Positions 47,037-59,925 of a stretch of 64,000 nucleotides of DNA are shown here, one piece after another. The translations under genes were made by a program, and so were the position numbers. The notes under the pieces were generated by a model. The model saw only the letters and a list, made by a program, of their open reading frames with translations, did no database searches and was not told the origin of the DNA. Positions within the stretch are counted from its first letter, which is position 1, and every line of letters starts with the position of its first letter. The DNA is from Utricularia gibba (taxonomy: Eukaryota; Streptophyta; Magnoliopsida; Lamiales; Lentibulariaceae), in contig CM007990.1 in NCBI GenBank assembly GCA_002189035.1, positions 3,720,001 through 3,784,000 of the forward strand, read 5' to 3'.

Positions 47037-48007
47037 TCAACCTGCGAAGGGGCACCCAGAGCGGCCCTTTATCAACGGAGCCAGAAGCTGCGCACGATCG
47101 AAGAAGAACTCCGCCTTCACAATTAACTCCGACTCCGGATCCAGCTGATTCCACCAAATCCAACATCAGTATACAGTTCTTGAAAACTTGAACGAGGTTG
47201 TTGACAACTGGAGTACCTGAAAGATAGCATTGCCGTGGAACTCGACCAGCTCCCCGGTGGGCGGATTCCCCATGAACTCGCCTTCGAAGTACCCAAAGTG
47301 CCTGAACTCGAACGCGATGTTTGGCTTGTCGGTGTACACCTTCATGACTTCCAGAGCGAATCCACGGGGAAACGCCGTCTTGAATATTCGGTGGGACCCC
47401 TCCTCAGTCTCCTTGTCCGGGTCGTAGATCCTCAGCTCCGGCGGAAGCGGCGTTTGGAAGAAGAGATTGTAGCTACCCCCCACCTCCCCCATCTGCTCGA
47501 GGCTGAATTTTTGTGTCCCTGTCGTTGCAAGAAGCAAACTGACCAACTTTGATTGAGACAGTAAACCCTATCAACCTAGGTGAACCCATTCTACAAGACA
47601 AGATTTCCGAGTAATCTAACAAATTAGAATAGATAAGACAGGATTGTGTACCATTGAGCACAACCGTAAATCGGTTTGGATCAATTGTCAAAAATTCGAG
47701 GGGGTGATGGACCATCTCCATTTCCCATGTCTTGATGAGCTTCTCCACTCTGTTTTCTAATGATCCTTCTGCCCAGACCTTCAAACGAATACACAAACAA
47801 TACAGAAAAAAAATAATTTACAACTTACGAGAATAAAAAAGATCTTTTTAACAAAGTATGTATTGTTGCGTGCTGCACATTTTTCCTTTCTTCCTCGAAG
47901 AGCTTATTGACGAGGTCGTAGTTCGGCGGAGCTCCGCCGCGCCATGCTCTCGTGATGTGGAGTCTATACTTATCCCCACCCCCGGCTGCTGTAGAATAGG
48001 AAGCCAT
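47037..48007 (-). CDS. Pathogen-related (SnoaL-like) protein, copy 2
   Basis: Paralogue of the gene at 37828..38826. Exons in transcript order: 47879..48007, 47652..47778, 47217..47518 and 47037..47144 (221 aa). Start MASYSTAAGGGDKYRLHITR; the body shows YDLVNKLFEEERKN, VWAEGSLENRVEKLIKTWEM, GGSYNLFFQT, FPRGFALEVMKVYTDKPNIA and FRHFGYFEGEFMGNPPTGEL. The last exon encodes LDPESELIVKAEFFFDRAQL and ends IKGRSGCPFAG at TGA. Exons 2 and 3 match copy 1 in length (127 and 302 nt). The first donor is the weaker AAT/GTGCAG, where copy 1 has AAT/GTGAGT. Differences are mostly conservative and no break is seen. Role as for copy 1: a stress- or pathogen-related protein of unknown chemistry. Confidence 0.87.
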
Positions 48008-50084
48008 TCTATTTCTATCCTCTAGAAGGCCAAGTTTAAAACTCAGTCGAGGTTCTCTCTCAACTTCATTCCACCCCGTACCATTATATATGTACAAGGA
48101 GGCCGATTTCCTAATGAGAATCTGCAGTATTTTATATTCCAACTTGGATATCAACTTGGCTAAAGTCAGAACTTAGATTAATGCGTCTTTAGATTAGGCA
48201 TTAGAAGGTTTATTAATTACAATTACCAGAGTGACATTTCCATTTCCTACCACAAGGCTATGCAGGATAATATAAATGCATGTAAGTTGCATCAGAGGTG
48301 TGATATCAGTGGATGATCTTATCCGAATGAGATCTGTTTAATGAACTAGGATGTTTGAATTGATCGAAAATAGGTTTATACAGTTATTCATTGTCTTCAA
48401 AAAAAAAAATTGATTTACTTGATCACTTTGTTTAGAGGGGTGTCAGCAATAAATAGATGTTATGAAGGTACGAAAAACGTGAACATATTATAACCCAGAC
48501 AAAAGAGTGTCATGGAAGAAAGTGCCCAGACAAAAGAGGGTCATGGAAGAGGACCCTGATACAGGGTGCCTTGGAAGGGCTGCAGCCTTAGCAAAGAATC
48601 GAGAAGGAAGTGCGTGAGAATATATTCCCTTATATTGAAGACTCGGAAAAGAAGCGTTTTGGAAAATACTACCTCCTCGAACAAAAAGACTTGGGTTGTA
48701 AGGGCCTAAAAAGGTGCTCCTATAAGGTCGAGGCAATTCATATCCAACAAGATGGGTTTGAATAGAAGCCCTGGGTGTGGGGTACTTGAGAAGGGCTACT
48801 GGCATAGTAAGAATTCAGGAAGAAAATGCATGGGAAGCATCACCTACATGGTGAAGGGTAGGGCAAAGAGTACTCAAATAGAGCAATGCCTTAGTAAATG
48901 CGTTAGAAGCAAACGCTAGGGGATAGTAGGAGGGCTGCTAACAAAGTAGAAATTCTGGAAGCAAGTGCCCGTCTAGGAAGACAAAGGAGGCTGGTTTGAG
49001 AATTGTAGAGCAAGGATCCTTGCATATGTTGAGAGTCCAAAGAGTCTCATTGTCGAGATCTCATGATATTAGCCCACAGGTCCCTCAATAGTATCTTTTC
49101 AACAGATGCAAGACCATGGGTCTAATAGTGACATCCAAATAGCCACTAAGACCCTAGTGCATATGATAAGAAGGGCAAGTACCTGAATGTCTCTCATGAC
49201 ATATTTTTATTGGTGTTTTAATTCACATAATTATGGTGATTTGTTATGAAATTAAAAGTTTTTTAGGTATGAAAGGATTTCTGAGAGTTGTTTCCATTCT
49301 ACGAATATTGTTAATTTTGTGTTTTAAAGTGAACTAAATCATTGATTTAATACACCCTACCTTTTGATATTTATCTTCAAGTTTGGCAGTAGGTTTTATT
49401 CTGAGCAGTCTTCACCAACATTTGTATGAATTCCAAGCGGAGGAAGTAAGCCAAAGAGAAAAATAGAAAAAAAGAAGGGTATAGTCTTTCGTGTGCACGT
49501 TTCACCATATTAACTACACAAGCATCAATATATTAGGGGAGAAACTTCCAAACAAGGAATGATTGCAATTGCAAGATGTGACAAAAGAGCAAGGAATGGA
49601 AAAAGAGAAAGGAGGGAAGTATCTTTTCATGAAACTCAAGGGAGGGGTGATGATTTTTTGAGAGGGATTTTCGAAGCACACACCATAACCCTAAGGGGGA
49701 GAGGGAATGATAAATTCTTAATGTCGTTCCAAAAATAGAACTTTCGTATCAAATAAATCATTTTCGTTGATAAATGAAAATTGTTAATGTCGTTCCAAAA
49801 ATAGAACTTTCGTATTAAATGAATTTATAAGCCTTAATTTATACAAAATATAAATTTAGAAAACTTATATAGTAAATTTCAAGATCAATCAAAGAGCAGG
49901 TGCTTACAAAGTATTTTCTTAGATGCGAGATCGTAAAATAAATGTCACTCTTAGTTTAAGATCGAACTAACAGCAGCACACAAATTCACTAAGTAAGATC
50001 TAGTCAAAGAGCATAAAGTAACAAGTATTGGTTATAAGTACGCGATAATACTAAAATGCCTCATGGATGTGTAGGTGATATGGT
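48008..50084. other. Intergenic with degenerate tandem repeats
   Basis: 48490..48550 contains two adjacent copies of CCCAGACAAAAGAG-G/T-GTCATGGAAGA. Longer degenerate repeats of about 150-210 bp containing AGGGCT-G/A-C and AGGAAG-C/A-A-A/G-GTGC lie at about 48565, 48775 and 48930. 49720..49820 repeats AATGTCGTTCCAAAAATAGA. No gene is recognised; decayed transposon sequence is likely. Confidence 0.4.
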
Positions 50085-50800
50085 ATAAAGATGTTTAATT
50101 TAATATACAATGTTTTTATACTCACAATTCCAAACAATCTAGGTCTACCTAGGTTATTTCTCATGTTTTTGCTTTAGATGGTCCCTAATATCATCACTCA
50201 TCCTACACTTAAATATATTCATGTGCGAAATATGTAGAACTAGATCTACTTGACTCTACTTGTTCTGCTAGGACTAACATCTACTATCCCCTCTTTGTTT
50301 TGTTGGTCAATCTTGAAATCAAACATCTTAGTTGCGAAATTGTTCGTTCCTCCCCCCTTAAGTATACTCGAGGAATGATAGAAACGAAAGATAATACACA
50401 ATCATTGATATCTGAGCAATTCTAAACCACATAATCATTTTACACCTTAAGACATTCTTAAGATCTAACAACTCATGTTCAAGAGAAGAAGCATGATTTC
50501 ATAAATATAAACTGAAGAGAACATTTCAAATATTGTTAAACAAATAGTGCTGGTGAAATATTCAGCAAACAAAGAAAATAAAGCATAATAGTTTTGTTAT
50601 CTATCAGTTGCTGTTCATAGCTTTGAATTGTAACACTAGGTTGGGTTTCAGTGTTTATTCTTCACATTGGAGATTTTTCTTTTGAAAATCATCTTCTTCT
50701 TCCTTTTTTTGTGTTCTTCTTGCACTTCCTGGGGTTCGGTCCCGTTCTCTCTCCAAAAATATCTTCACTTTTTCCCTATTTTCCAAATTAAGTACATTGT
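50085..50800 (-). repeat. Dispersed LTR-like repeat, copy C
   Basis: The reverse complement matches about 33470-34105 of copy A: GTGTGAAGAA..., TATGAACAG-AGCA, CTTGTTTCTATCA, AGACCAACAAA and TAGACCTAG-TTCTA-type stretches in the same order. It is a truncated copy in inverted orientation and lacks the TGATAGCACACA end. Confidence 0.55.
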
Positions 50801-52075
50801 TCATGACCTAAATATACAAACCATAGGATGCATAAAAATACAAATAACACTATAATTAATAAAATATTAAAAATCATAATTAAAATATTTAATTTTATCA
50901 TTAAACATGTCAAATAATAACCTAAAAAATAGTAATAAAATGTGTGTTATCATTCGCATATAAGCAAATGAGTAGTGGGAAGACCTTCACCATGAGAGGA
51001 TTTGATATAAAGCTTAAAATTGATTATGAAACCAGAATCATGAATTTTCATATCACAATCATAAGACTTCTTGAGTTTATCCTGAAACACTATTGATTTT
51101 TTTAGATTTGTATTTTCATATACATTAGGGCTTTATGAATATTATTTAATTTGAAAATTCCAATATTCCACAACGACATGGAATTTCGTTTATCAACCTT
51201 GCATGGCAAGCACACAAATGATTTAACGCATGAATGCACCATGGGTGACCAAGACAGAAATGTTCGAATTCTCTATTGTGAGTGTTTGGATAGCTAGAGC
51301 TTAAGCACCATCTAGTAGCACCTTGACAGTAAGTCAAGGGTGAATGTCAGATTAGGACCATCACTATAGAGACTAGACAACTCAAAGTGCAAGACTGTGG
51401 ACACATATCTGAGAACCCTTAAGCAATAGAAGAGGAGGACGAGGAAAGTTTTGTGGACAAAATGACGTCTAAAGCAATGATGCCCACTTTAGATTTGGAG
51501 TTAAAATCATGCTAAAGAGAGAATTTCACTTTTTCATTTTCTACATTTTGATATGATATGATCTTTTATTCCTCTCTTCATTGCTGCATATTCAATATAT
51601 AAAAATTTTCATTCTATTATAATTTTTAATTCTTTTAAAGTTACTTATGAAATGATTTCTGAAACTTGTACAAACAAAAGAACTATCCAAACTTTGTATA
51701 AGATTCCTCACATATAAAATAAAATTGTTCATATTTAAGATCTCTAACATCAAAAGAGGGATAGCTTTACTTGGAAATAACTTCCCATGAATAGCAATTA
51801 GTAGCCTCCGATGACCCTTTTTAGAAATGAAAATCCACACGCATGAGGGGAAAACCCCAAAAAGAGAGATATCATCATCTTCAACTTCCAAGCTTGTCTT
51901 TCTTGCATAGGTATTTCTGAGAAGAACCTTAAGAATGGGGGTATTTCTCCAAACTTTCCATGGATTGACTCCTAGTGATTTTCACAACATCTTGTGATGA
52001 CTAAACATGGATGAAACACCCTAGATTTCATGTTCTTAGTTGATGTATTTTTTCCAATGTAAGTGGAAGCATTTT
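50801..52075. other. Intergenic, no gene seen
   Basis: AT-rich with short open frames on both strands. None resembles a known protein. Confidence 0.4.
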
Positions 52076-52493
52076 TTATAGAATATAGAAAATAAGATTC
52101 AAAAGGAAAACACACATGTAGAATGTAAAAAACTGGATTCAAGGACAAAACCCTCATTTGTCATTACCCTCCTTGTTCCTACTTGTTCATGAGTCATTTA
52201 GTAAAATTGGCATTCCTCTTTTACTTTCACACACTAAGAATAAATTTTCACACATAGTATAGCCACTTTTCTTATACATTAAAAATATAGTGGCCATTTT
52301 TCTAATACATCCTCTTTTTCATACGATTAAAATATAAATTGTCTAATCAAAAGATTTACTTTTTGACTTTTAGTAGTTTCCATATCTACAACATGCCAGA
52401 ATCAAAGCGATATTTAATGTTTGGTCCATGAACCTTCATTCTCTTGGGCTCTATATCCACCTTTAAGCCTATTGATCAATGGATTCAGCAACA
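52076..52493 (-). repeat. 3' LTR of the outer copia element
   Basis: Shares with 62133..62389 the stretches CATTTGTCATTACCCTCC, AAAAGATTTACTTTTTGACT and CCTATTGATCAATGGATTCA. It has about 145 extra bases in the middle compared with the 5' copy. Confidence 0.72.
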
Positions 52494-52625
52494 CCCTCTT
52501 CTTAGGCTCAGAATAGTTTTGATCCAGTCTGATGTCATTTAACTTCACCACTCCAATGCCTTTTGAAACTTTCCAGCTTTCTTCTTTGTGAAGCAAGTGG
52601 GAGTCGTTTTGAACTTGAGGAGATG

Positions 52626-55015
52626 TTTTGAAATCAAGATGGATAAGGCCTTTTGTTGTGAAAGAGATTTTTCCAGATGGTGCCGTGGAGATATTTGATG
52701 GAGATTCAAACAAAGCATTTTTGGTAAATGGACATCGCTTGAAAATCTTTTACGAAAATGCTAATAGGTTCACAAGAAATTTGGAGGTGACCAAGCTGAT
52801 GGATGCTCCAGAAACGTAGCCACACGAGAAGTCGGGTCCAAGACTATAAACAAGGGCGCTTGTGGGAGGCAACCCATGGCTAAGTCTTTAATTTCAGCAA
52901 TTTAATTTCTAATTTAGTGATTTAGTGTAGTTTATTTTAGGATTTTTATCCTTATTTTGTGCTGCTGGGAAATTAATTTTAGTGTTATGAGGATTTATTG
53001 AAGAGGGTTTACAAAAATCAGACCGTTGAGATGAGTTGGAAGTTGTAATGACAAAAATACTCCTACTGCTTGAAAGTACCTTGAGGGATGGTTACTGTTT
53101 TTCACTTTACCAATTCTAATGCGATTTTTCTGCGAAAAATTACAGCAACAGAAACACGATGCTGGTGACCAGAAGCACAAAGAATGCCACAAAAGAGAAG
53201 ACTGGCCGGAAAAAGACGAGAAAGGAGCAAGCAAAGGAAGGAATAGGGGATGCTGAAGCACACAACACTGTTGCTCCGGCCCAGGAAGAAGTGGTTCAGC
53301 CTGCTGCTGTCACCACAGAGAATCCTCAAGAAGCGGACGTGATCCCCCAAACAACAGAGGTTGGGGAGTCCACTAAACAGAAAAAAAGAAGGACCCATCT
53401 TCCAAATCAGAGCACATCAACCTTCAACAACGACTGAAGGACATGCAGGCAACTTACAAGAAGAGAAAAACTCCAACAGAGGAACCACCAATAGAGCCGC
53501 AGGTCTCACCCAAGAAGAAGGGAAGAAACACAGAACCAAAAAGCAGAAGGCTCTGCTGGAGGAACCTGTGCTGGAGAAGGAACCTGCTGCCCCTGTAGAG
53601 CAAGTGCTGCCGCTGTAGAGGAAAATGCTGGAATGTCCAGAAATGAAGAAGAGGCAGCAGAAGAGGAGCCCGAGGCTGAAAATGAAATCCTGGAAAAGAA
53701 TCAAGAGGAGGCTGGAGGTGAGAGAAAAATTGGACACGCACAAGGAACGGACGAACAGGGTAAGCAACCGCTAGTCCGAGGCCAGAAGGAGCAGGGAAGT
53801 CTACCTGCAGAAACTGCTGCATGTACAACTGAAGAGGAGCAGGAGGGGATGGAGAAGGTAAAGAAATTCCTCTCAAAATTAGTCCCTATGTTCATGAATG
53901 CAGGGAAATTTGCTGTGGAAATGGAGCGGTTCCAAAGACAAATAATCGGGAAAGGAATTCCTTATTTCAAGCACCACGCTGATATGTTAAATGAAAAATA
54001 CCTGAAGTTTGAGACAATAGAATACATGAACAGGTATGGAGAGGTAAAAGGTGCCAAGGTAATGCCCTACCGTCATATTGATTTCGACATTCTTGTTGAA
54101 CTGAACATAGTGGATAAAGTTTACGCCATGTTTGAGGATTCTGCCTTCATGACTTTATTTGAGTTAAAGCTCCCTGCTCATGTGGAACTTTCATATGAAT
54201 TTGCCTCCACTTTTATTTACAAAATTCATGAGACTGTTTTGGAACCTTCTGCTGTTTGCTTTCGTTTGATGGGCATTGAATTTTCGTTTTCATTGGCTGA
54301 GTAGAATGTTGCCCTTGGTTTCTGTTCGAAACAGCAAGTAGATTCGCATGATTTTGCTGCTTCTTTATTTGATTATCCAACGGACTTTGATCTTGAGGAA
54401 TTTTATGGGATTTTAACTGATCAGCATGTCATTGAATTTAAGGCAAAGTGAACGAAATCTGAGCTGCTTGTTGATCCATTCATGCGTTATGTTCATATGT
54501 TAGTCACTACAACTCTTTTCGGAAAAAATATTGGATTTAATGCTCTTTATAAAAGTGAATATTTGTGTTGTGGTGCATTATGAATAATGCGGTCTCTGAA
54601 CTTAGGTGCAATGCTTGTTGAGCAAATGCATAGAGATTATAGGCGTACTAGAATTCAGCAACTAAGTTTAGATCATATTGTTACGCATCTTGTTAATACT
54701 TTGTGTCCAGAAAAGCTGTCTGAACTTGAATTCTTCCATGTTGAGACTAAGACAGTACGATTGGATGCTTATTCTCTAAAAGTTGATGGACTAATCAAAG
54801 CCCAAGGAAGTGGGTTTGTTTTTAGATCTTTGGCAGGGCTGGAAGGGAGCGTCATCCCAAGGAAGAAAGGGAGATACTGCTACGCCATCAACCTCAACCC
54901 CAGCTCAAGGAGAAAAACGCTGCTGCTGCCCAGAAATCTTGGAGGTGATGAGCGACAAAATTTCAGATTTGATTCGGGTGATTTTAGAGTTGTGTCCACC
55001 ATAGATTTCGTTTAG
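52626..55015 (+). pseudogene. Athila-like Ty3/gypsy fragment (integrase end and ORF1-like)
   Basis: 52628..52819 reads SRWIRPFVVKEIFPDGAVEI and VNGHRLKIFYE, the C-terminal tail of gypsy integrase (SRWSGPF, HGAVEI, VNGQRLK). The non-coding leader to 53158 follows, then Lys/Glu-rich frames (53159..53618). A longer frame (53633..54304) then gives GKGIPYFKHHADMLNEKYLK, VMPYRHIDFDILVELNI and VCFRLMGIEFSFSLAE, resembling the Arabidopsis retrotransposon ORF-1 (ATHILA) domain. A TAG at about 54302 is followed in the same frame by NVALGFCSKQQVDSHDF. 54587..55015 continues the same protein. The fragment is damaged by stops and is followed by LTR-like copy B. Confidence 0.7.
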
Positions 55016-55778
55016 TAGTAGCAAATAGTTTCTGATGGCTGAGTGATTGAACATTACAGCTGCTAGATGAATTTTGTTGCATGAGTTTTGTAGACTTTTC
55101 TGATACCCTTGAGCATGTTTTCATCTTTTTATTTTATGAGAGCATGTGTATGATTAGAGGAATTTCAAGAATGTAATCTAGATCAATTTTTATATGAATT
55201 GTTGAACTTCCTAGTCATTGTGGAATAGGTTGCCAACCACGAAAAAAAAAAGGGGTGAATAAAGGGTCGAAAAAAAAAAGAAAGAGAAGAAAAAAATTGT
55301 GACATGAGTCCTAAAAAGCAGCACATATTAAAAGAGCATGTGTGCACTCAATAAGTAGTGAAAGGGTGAGCAAGGAAAGAATAATCTAGAGAAGAACGAA
55401 GGAGCCTAGTGTGATAAGGTGTGAGTGCTTGGTCGACACTTTGATGAAGAAAAGACAAACACATTATGCCCGGATTAGTCAGGAACAAGCTGCTCATTCA
55501 CTAATCAAAAAAAAAAAGAGAAAAAAAATTGGTTGGAAACCGTGGTCTTAAGTGACTTTGGAGGGATCAATTTAATAAGATATGATCTTTACTCCTCGAG
55601 AGGAATCAACTCATGCACATTTGAGTGATGAAATGACATGCACACTTGTACTTCTATAGCTCATGCACCGAAATTTGTTTTTCATTTGTTTATGTTTATC
55701 ACTGATGCTGAAGGAACTAGTTTTCTGTTAGTTTTAGATAGGACTTGGGGACAAGTCTTGTGTCGTTGTAGCATAGTT
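55016..55778. other. Athila-like 3' untranslated region
   Basis: Non-coding sequence between the ORF1-like region and the LTR-like repeat, with A-rich purine stretches near 55230-55310 and 55508-55530. This is expected for the long 3' UTR of Athila-like elements. Confidence 0.45.
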
Positions 55779-56515
55779 TGATAGCACACAAATTTTCATG
55801 TTTTAGGATATGCAAAATTATAAATTTTTAATTATGTCTAAGTGTTTATTTTATAGTTTTAAGTGTTTTTATATAATTTATGAAAATGTGATTTTTCGTG
55901 TAATTAGTGGGCTTAATCCTTTGATTTAGCCCACCCCATGTCTTACCCGATTTTGGAGTCTAGCAGCAGCCCAAGAATCAAGGAAAAATCTGGATTTCGT
56001 GCAAGTCTCCAGGGTGCAGGGGGGCAATGAGTACACTATCACGGTGATAGTCTACAAGTCAAGGTCTGGAGCAACAGATCTGTCAGAAAATGTACTTGCC
56101 TTGGGCAGTGGGAGGCGAGAGAAAAGATGAGGAGAGAGAGTCGCAAAAGAGGAGTTCACCCTAGAATTTTCAGAGAACACATGAGGGGGGTTTCTTCCAA
56201 ACCTAACTCAAATACGAAGAACCTGAAAGGAAAAGGAGGAAGAAAAGAGATTTTTCTGGAAAAGAACCTTCAGCTTGAAGGAAGAAGATCAAAACCTAGT
56301 TCAGCGCTACTGTTATGGTCTAGGAACAATAGCAGACAGAAACCAGACTTCTTACTCCTTTCTTTTAGTTTGTTGATGTCTTTAGTTTATGTACTAAACT
56401 TCTGCACGATGTTCTCAACGTTTTCGTTATTTTATGTTAATACCATTACATTTTACCTTCAAAGCATGAGTAGCTAAACCCTAGGAGTGCCTTAATAAAA
56501 TTGAGAATTTCTTTT
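55779..56515 (+). repeat. Dispersed LTR-like repeat, copy B
   Basis: Starts TGATAGCACACA just downstream of the Athila-like coding region and aligns with copy A (33068...) through TCAAAGCATGAGTAGCTAAA near 56458-56478. It is cut off where the hAT sequence begins. Its position makes it the 3' LTR of the Athila-like element. Confidence 0.65.
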
Positions 56516-57735
56516 CATATGTAATGATTATTATTAACTTTGTTTTCCATAATCATTTGCAAAGTGTTCGATTAATCCAAATTGAAGAATTGATCAGTGA
56601 TGGTGAGCTTGAAACAGGAAAAAGGAAAAGTCAGATTGAAACAATTCAGCATCCAGGGGAAACACGATGGGGTTTTCATTTTAAGTCTTTGGCCAATCTT
56701 CTTGAAATATTTGATCCAGTTCTTCATGTATTGGAAGAGATTATAGATGATAAAGGATCTATTTTTTCAAGATCATCAGCTAAAGGAGCTTGTGAGGTGA
56801 TGTTGTCGTTCGAATTTGTTTTCTACATTTTATGATAGAGTTATCAGGAAGAAACATATGATCTTTGTAGAATGTTGCACTATAAGTCTCAGGATATTTT
56901 GAATCCTGCTGACTATGTTGAGAATTCTAGAGCAATTATTCAAGGTTTTCTAGAGAATAGTTAGAAAAGGTGAAAAAATTTTGTATGACTCATGATATTG
57001 GCATTCTTGATATGAATAGTATTCATCAATCAATTAAAGGTCGTCCTCGAAAGTCTTGTATTGTTACCTAAGAATATTACTATTAGTTTGAGATTTTCAC
57101 AGGTGCAATAGATTGTGCATTGGATGAGATGAAAAACAAATTCAATGAAAAGGCAATGGAATTGCTCAAACATGGTTTGGCCTTGAATCCTTCAAGTGGT
57201 TATCAAACATATGATATTCTTCAAATTTTTCAGTTAACTGAAAAGTTCAATCCAATTGATCTTACACTACAGGAAAGGACACTTTTTAGATATCAGTTGG
57301 AGTTTTTTGAATGTGATCTTAAGAAAAAGTTCAAAGATGTTTCAAATCTATCTGAGTTATATCAAATTTTAGCTAAAATTGGAAAGTCTGCAACTTACTA
57401 TCTTGTTGATTGGTTGATTCGCCTAATTTTGACCCTTCCAATTTCTAGAGCAGCATCGGAACATGCATTTTCAGCAATGAAGATTGTGAAGACTCGGTTG
57501 CATAATCAAATGGAAGATGATTTTTTATCTACTTCTTTGATTATGTATATTGATAAAGAAATTGCTCTTACTTTTGATACTGAATGTATGGTAAATGAGT
57601 TTGAAAGCGTAAAAAAACACAGGGTAGAACTATTTTAGAGTTGATTATATTACATTGTAATACTTTTGATTTTATCATTATATATGATTTATCGCCCCTT
57701 TGCTCCATAAAATCCTGCATCTGCCACTACAAATG
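56516..57735 (+). pseudogene. hAT transposase remnant with dimerisation domain
   Basis: The frame at 56524..56835 contains IQHPGETRWGFHFKSLANLL, the TRW-type block of MYM-type (zinc finger MYM1-like) hAT transposases. 57120..57638 gives YQLEFFECDLKKKFK, LSELYQILAKIGKSATYYLV and the HAT dimerisation signature RAASEHAFSAMKIVKTRLHN, ending at TAG. The region 56836-57119 is broken by stops. The 3' end, near 57690-57735 (TCGCCCCTTTGCTCC...TGCATCTGCCAC), looks like the terminal sequence of this hAT group. The catalytic N-terminal half is missing. Confidence 0.8.
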
Positions 57736-58510
57736 TTAGTTGCTTTCACCACAGGTGAAAACTAGCTTTGTAATATTTTCCTTCTTTCTAAGAATATCCC
57801 TATGCAACTAATCTTGACTTTTTCATGGACACGGTACCATCAGAGCTAAATTTAATTTATAGACCTACTTTCTACCAATCAAGTTGCAGTTATCTGGTGG
57901 ATTGATTAGAATCCATGTCTCATTGGTTCCAATGCCTCTATTTCAAGATCCATTGCTTTGCATCAGCTTAAATATTTGCTAGCCTTTGCAAAATTAGTCG
58001 GTTCAAGTTATGCTATTCTACATTCATCCATAGAACATATATAATCTTCCATTCAAGAGGAGTAATTAGTTGATTGTGTTTTATGTCTCTCACTTCTTCT
58101 TATTGCGAGATTTGATAGGGTAATATCAAGAGTAAAATAGGATCTATCTTGAAACTCAGAATCTAACCCGTTGACTTTTAAGTGTGAGGGCAGGTCCTCT
58201 AGCCCCATCAAAGATATGTTTCTCATTCCTTGATTCTTGAATATCATCTTGAAACACTTCAATATCTAATAATGGTAATACACCATGTGTGTCACTTGTA
58301 GGACTCTAGGTTTTGTAAGGAAATATCCCTTCATGAAAAAGAACGTCTCTTGAGATAATTATTTCCTTGGAAATTGGCTCAAATACTTTGAATCCTTTTT
58401 TTCCCATAACATACCCAATAAAGATTCCTTTCTTCCCCTCTTGTAGAAAATTTATCCATTTGCTTCAATGGATTTGAATAAAAACACAGGCTAACAAAAA
58501 GTGTGTACTT
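57736..58510 (-). pseudogene. Outer copia integrase-RT linker
   Basis: The minus strand reads LFVSLCFYSNP-like, SIEANG, YKRGKKGIFIGYVMGKKGFK and ISRDVLFHEGIFPYKT, the region after copia integrase (KGIFVGY, YVTRDV). Next comes RRSERHKTQSTNYSS at 58262..58053, then a very degenerate RT start. The upstream integrase is on the other side of the insertion at 58510-59925. Confidence 0.72.
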
Positions 58511-59925
58511 ACAACATATTAGGTTTTTTTTTAATAGAACCTCAATTGTTGTTTTACCTTGTAGGTTTGTTGTTAAGTGTTATTTTATTACTATTTCTTA
58601 GGTTTTTTTTATGCTTAATTATAATTAGAAATGTCTAATTAGGAGTTTATAATATGAGATTTAGGTTTTTGTATAATTTAGGATAATTATCCTAAATCTT
58701 GTATTTTATTTAATAATTTTGCTAATTTTAATTGAGTTTTTTTAGAGGTGCACACGTGGTAGGAAGTGAGAGAAAGAGGGTAGTAGATAACAAAAAATTG
58801 GATCTTCCCAAGCTGACATTCTCTTGATTTCTGGAAGATTGAGAATGCCTAATCATGAGTCTTGACGTGCGGAACACGGGAGTCTCTAATAGGCGAAATC
58901 AATAGCGTACCAGTATCAGAGCAGACGTTTGCTTACAAGTCACTCCAGTCCAACAGAACTAGAGGAACACGAAATCTCAAAAAAAATAGTTCAGCTCAAT
59001 TCAATTCAGACAAGCTTAGTTTTACTTTCAATTTAATCTAGACTTTCGTTTCTCTCTCTAGAGGATTTTCCTCTAGCTTCTCTCTAGAACCTTGTTTCCA
59101 TTTTCTTTAGTTTGTATGGTCGTTCGCGGTTAGAAACTTCCGTTTCTCGGTTGGACACTCCTAGATCTATGTTTCGTTAGCTTATCTTCATATCTTCTCT
59201 GAATCCGAACGGGTTCCCTATGTCTTCACGCCACTATGTTGCAATCCTTCTGTAACAGTCTTTTTATTCAAGATTCATGGTTAGTTGATCGCTACTCGCG
59301 AGTTTCAGAGAGGAGCAAGGTGGAAAGCACCAACTCATGCCCTCTTGGCAGGAAGAAGACAACGTTTTGTTTGTGGCCATACCTCAAGATCAATAGACAG
59401 GTAGTGACCTTGTATCTGGACTCATTGGTCATTGGCAATACTCGGGCACACGCACGCAATTCGGCCTTGAGAGTATGTTGGCAGGACCTCTTATTCTCAT
59501 GTTCGTTCAAGGAGGAGCAACATTAGGCTATTCCTGTGCCTTCTTGCAACAGAGTGTAAGGGAGGGTAGGCAATTCCTTACTCCTATAACCGAGTACTTG
59601 AGAAGACCAAAGAAGAGTAAAGACGCAACGAACATAGTTGGACATGATTCCAAACCCAGGAACATTCACTTTATTTAAGGTTTATCGCTTACATTTATTT
59701 TAGTTGTCTATTTAAAACCTCTCTTATTCCCTTACTCAAGCTTCATCATTTACGTTTCTTGCACCTTTACTTCCAAGACCATTTACAAATCGTGACAGTT
59801 GTATTCATGTAACCTCATCATTCATTGAAAAATAACTCCCTACATTCGACACCCGTACTACGCCTTTGTGTTTTACGAGTTTTAAAAATATTAAAATTTA
59901 TTGTGGAAACGACACGCATCATTCG
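58511..59925. repeat. LTR-like insertion inside the copia integrase
   Basis: This block interrupts the integrase between INKLPST (minus strand, above 59926) and LFVSLC (below 58510). It is non-coding and contains CTCTCTCTAGAGG-type stretches near 59050. It ends with CCCTACATTCGACACCCGTA...GTGGAAACGACACGCATCA, which resembles the end of large gypsy LTRs. About 30 integrase codons are missing at the junction, so a clean target duplication cannot be seen. Confidence 0.45.

Noticed and set aside
49200-49740. Possible fourth copy of the LTR-like repeat in plus orientation
   Set aside because: Only short stretches such as CTAAATC-TTGATTTA match; the alignment is too patchy to claim.
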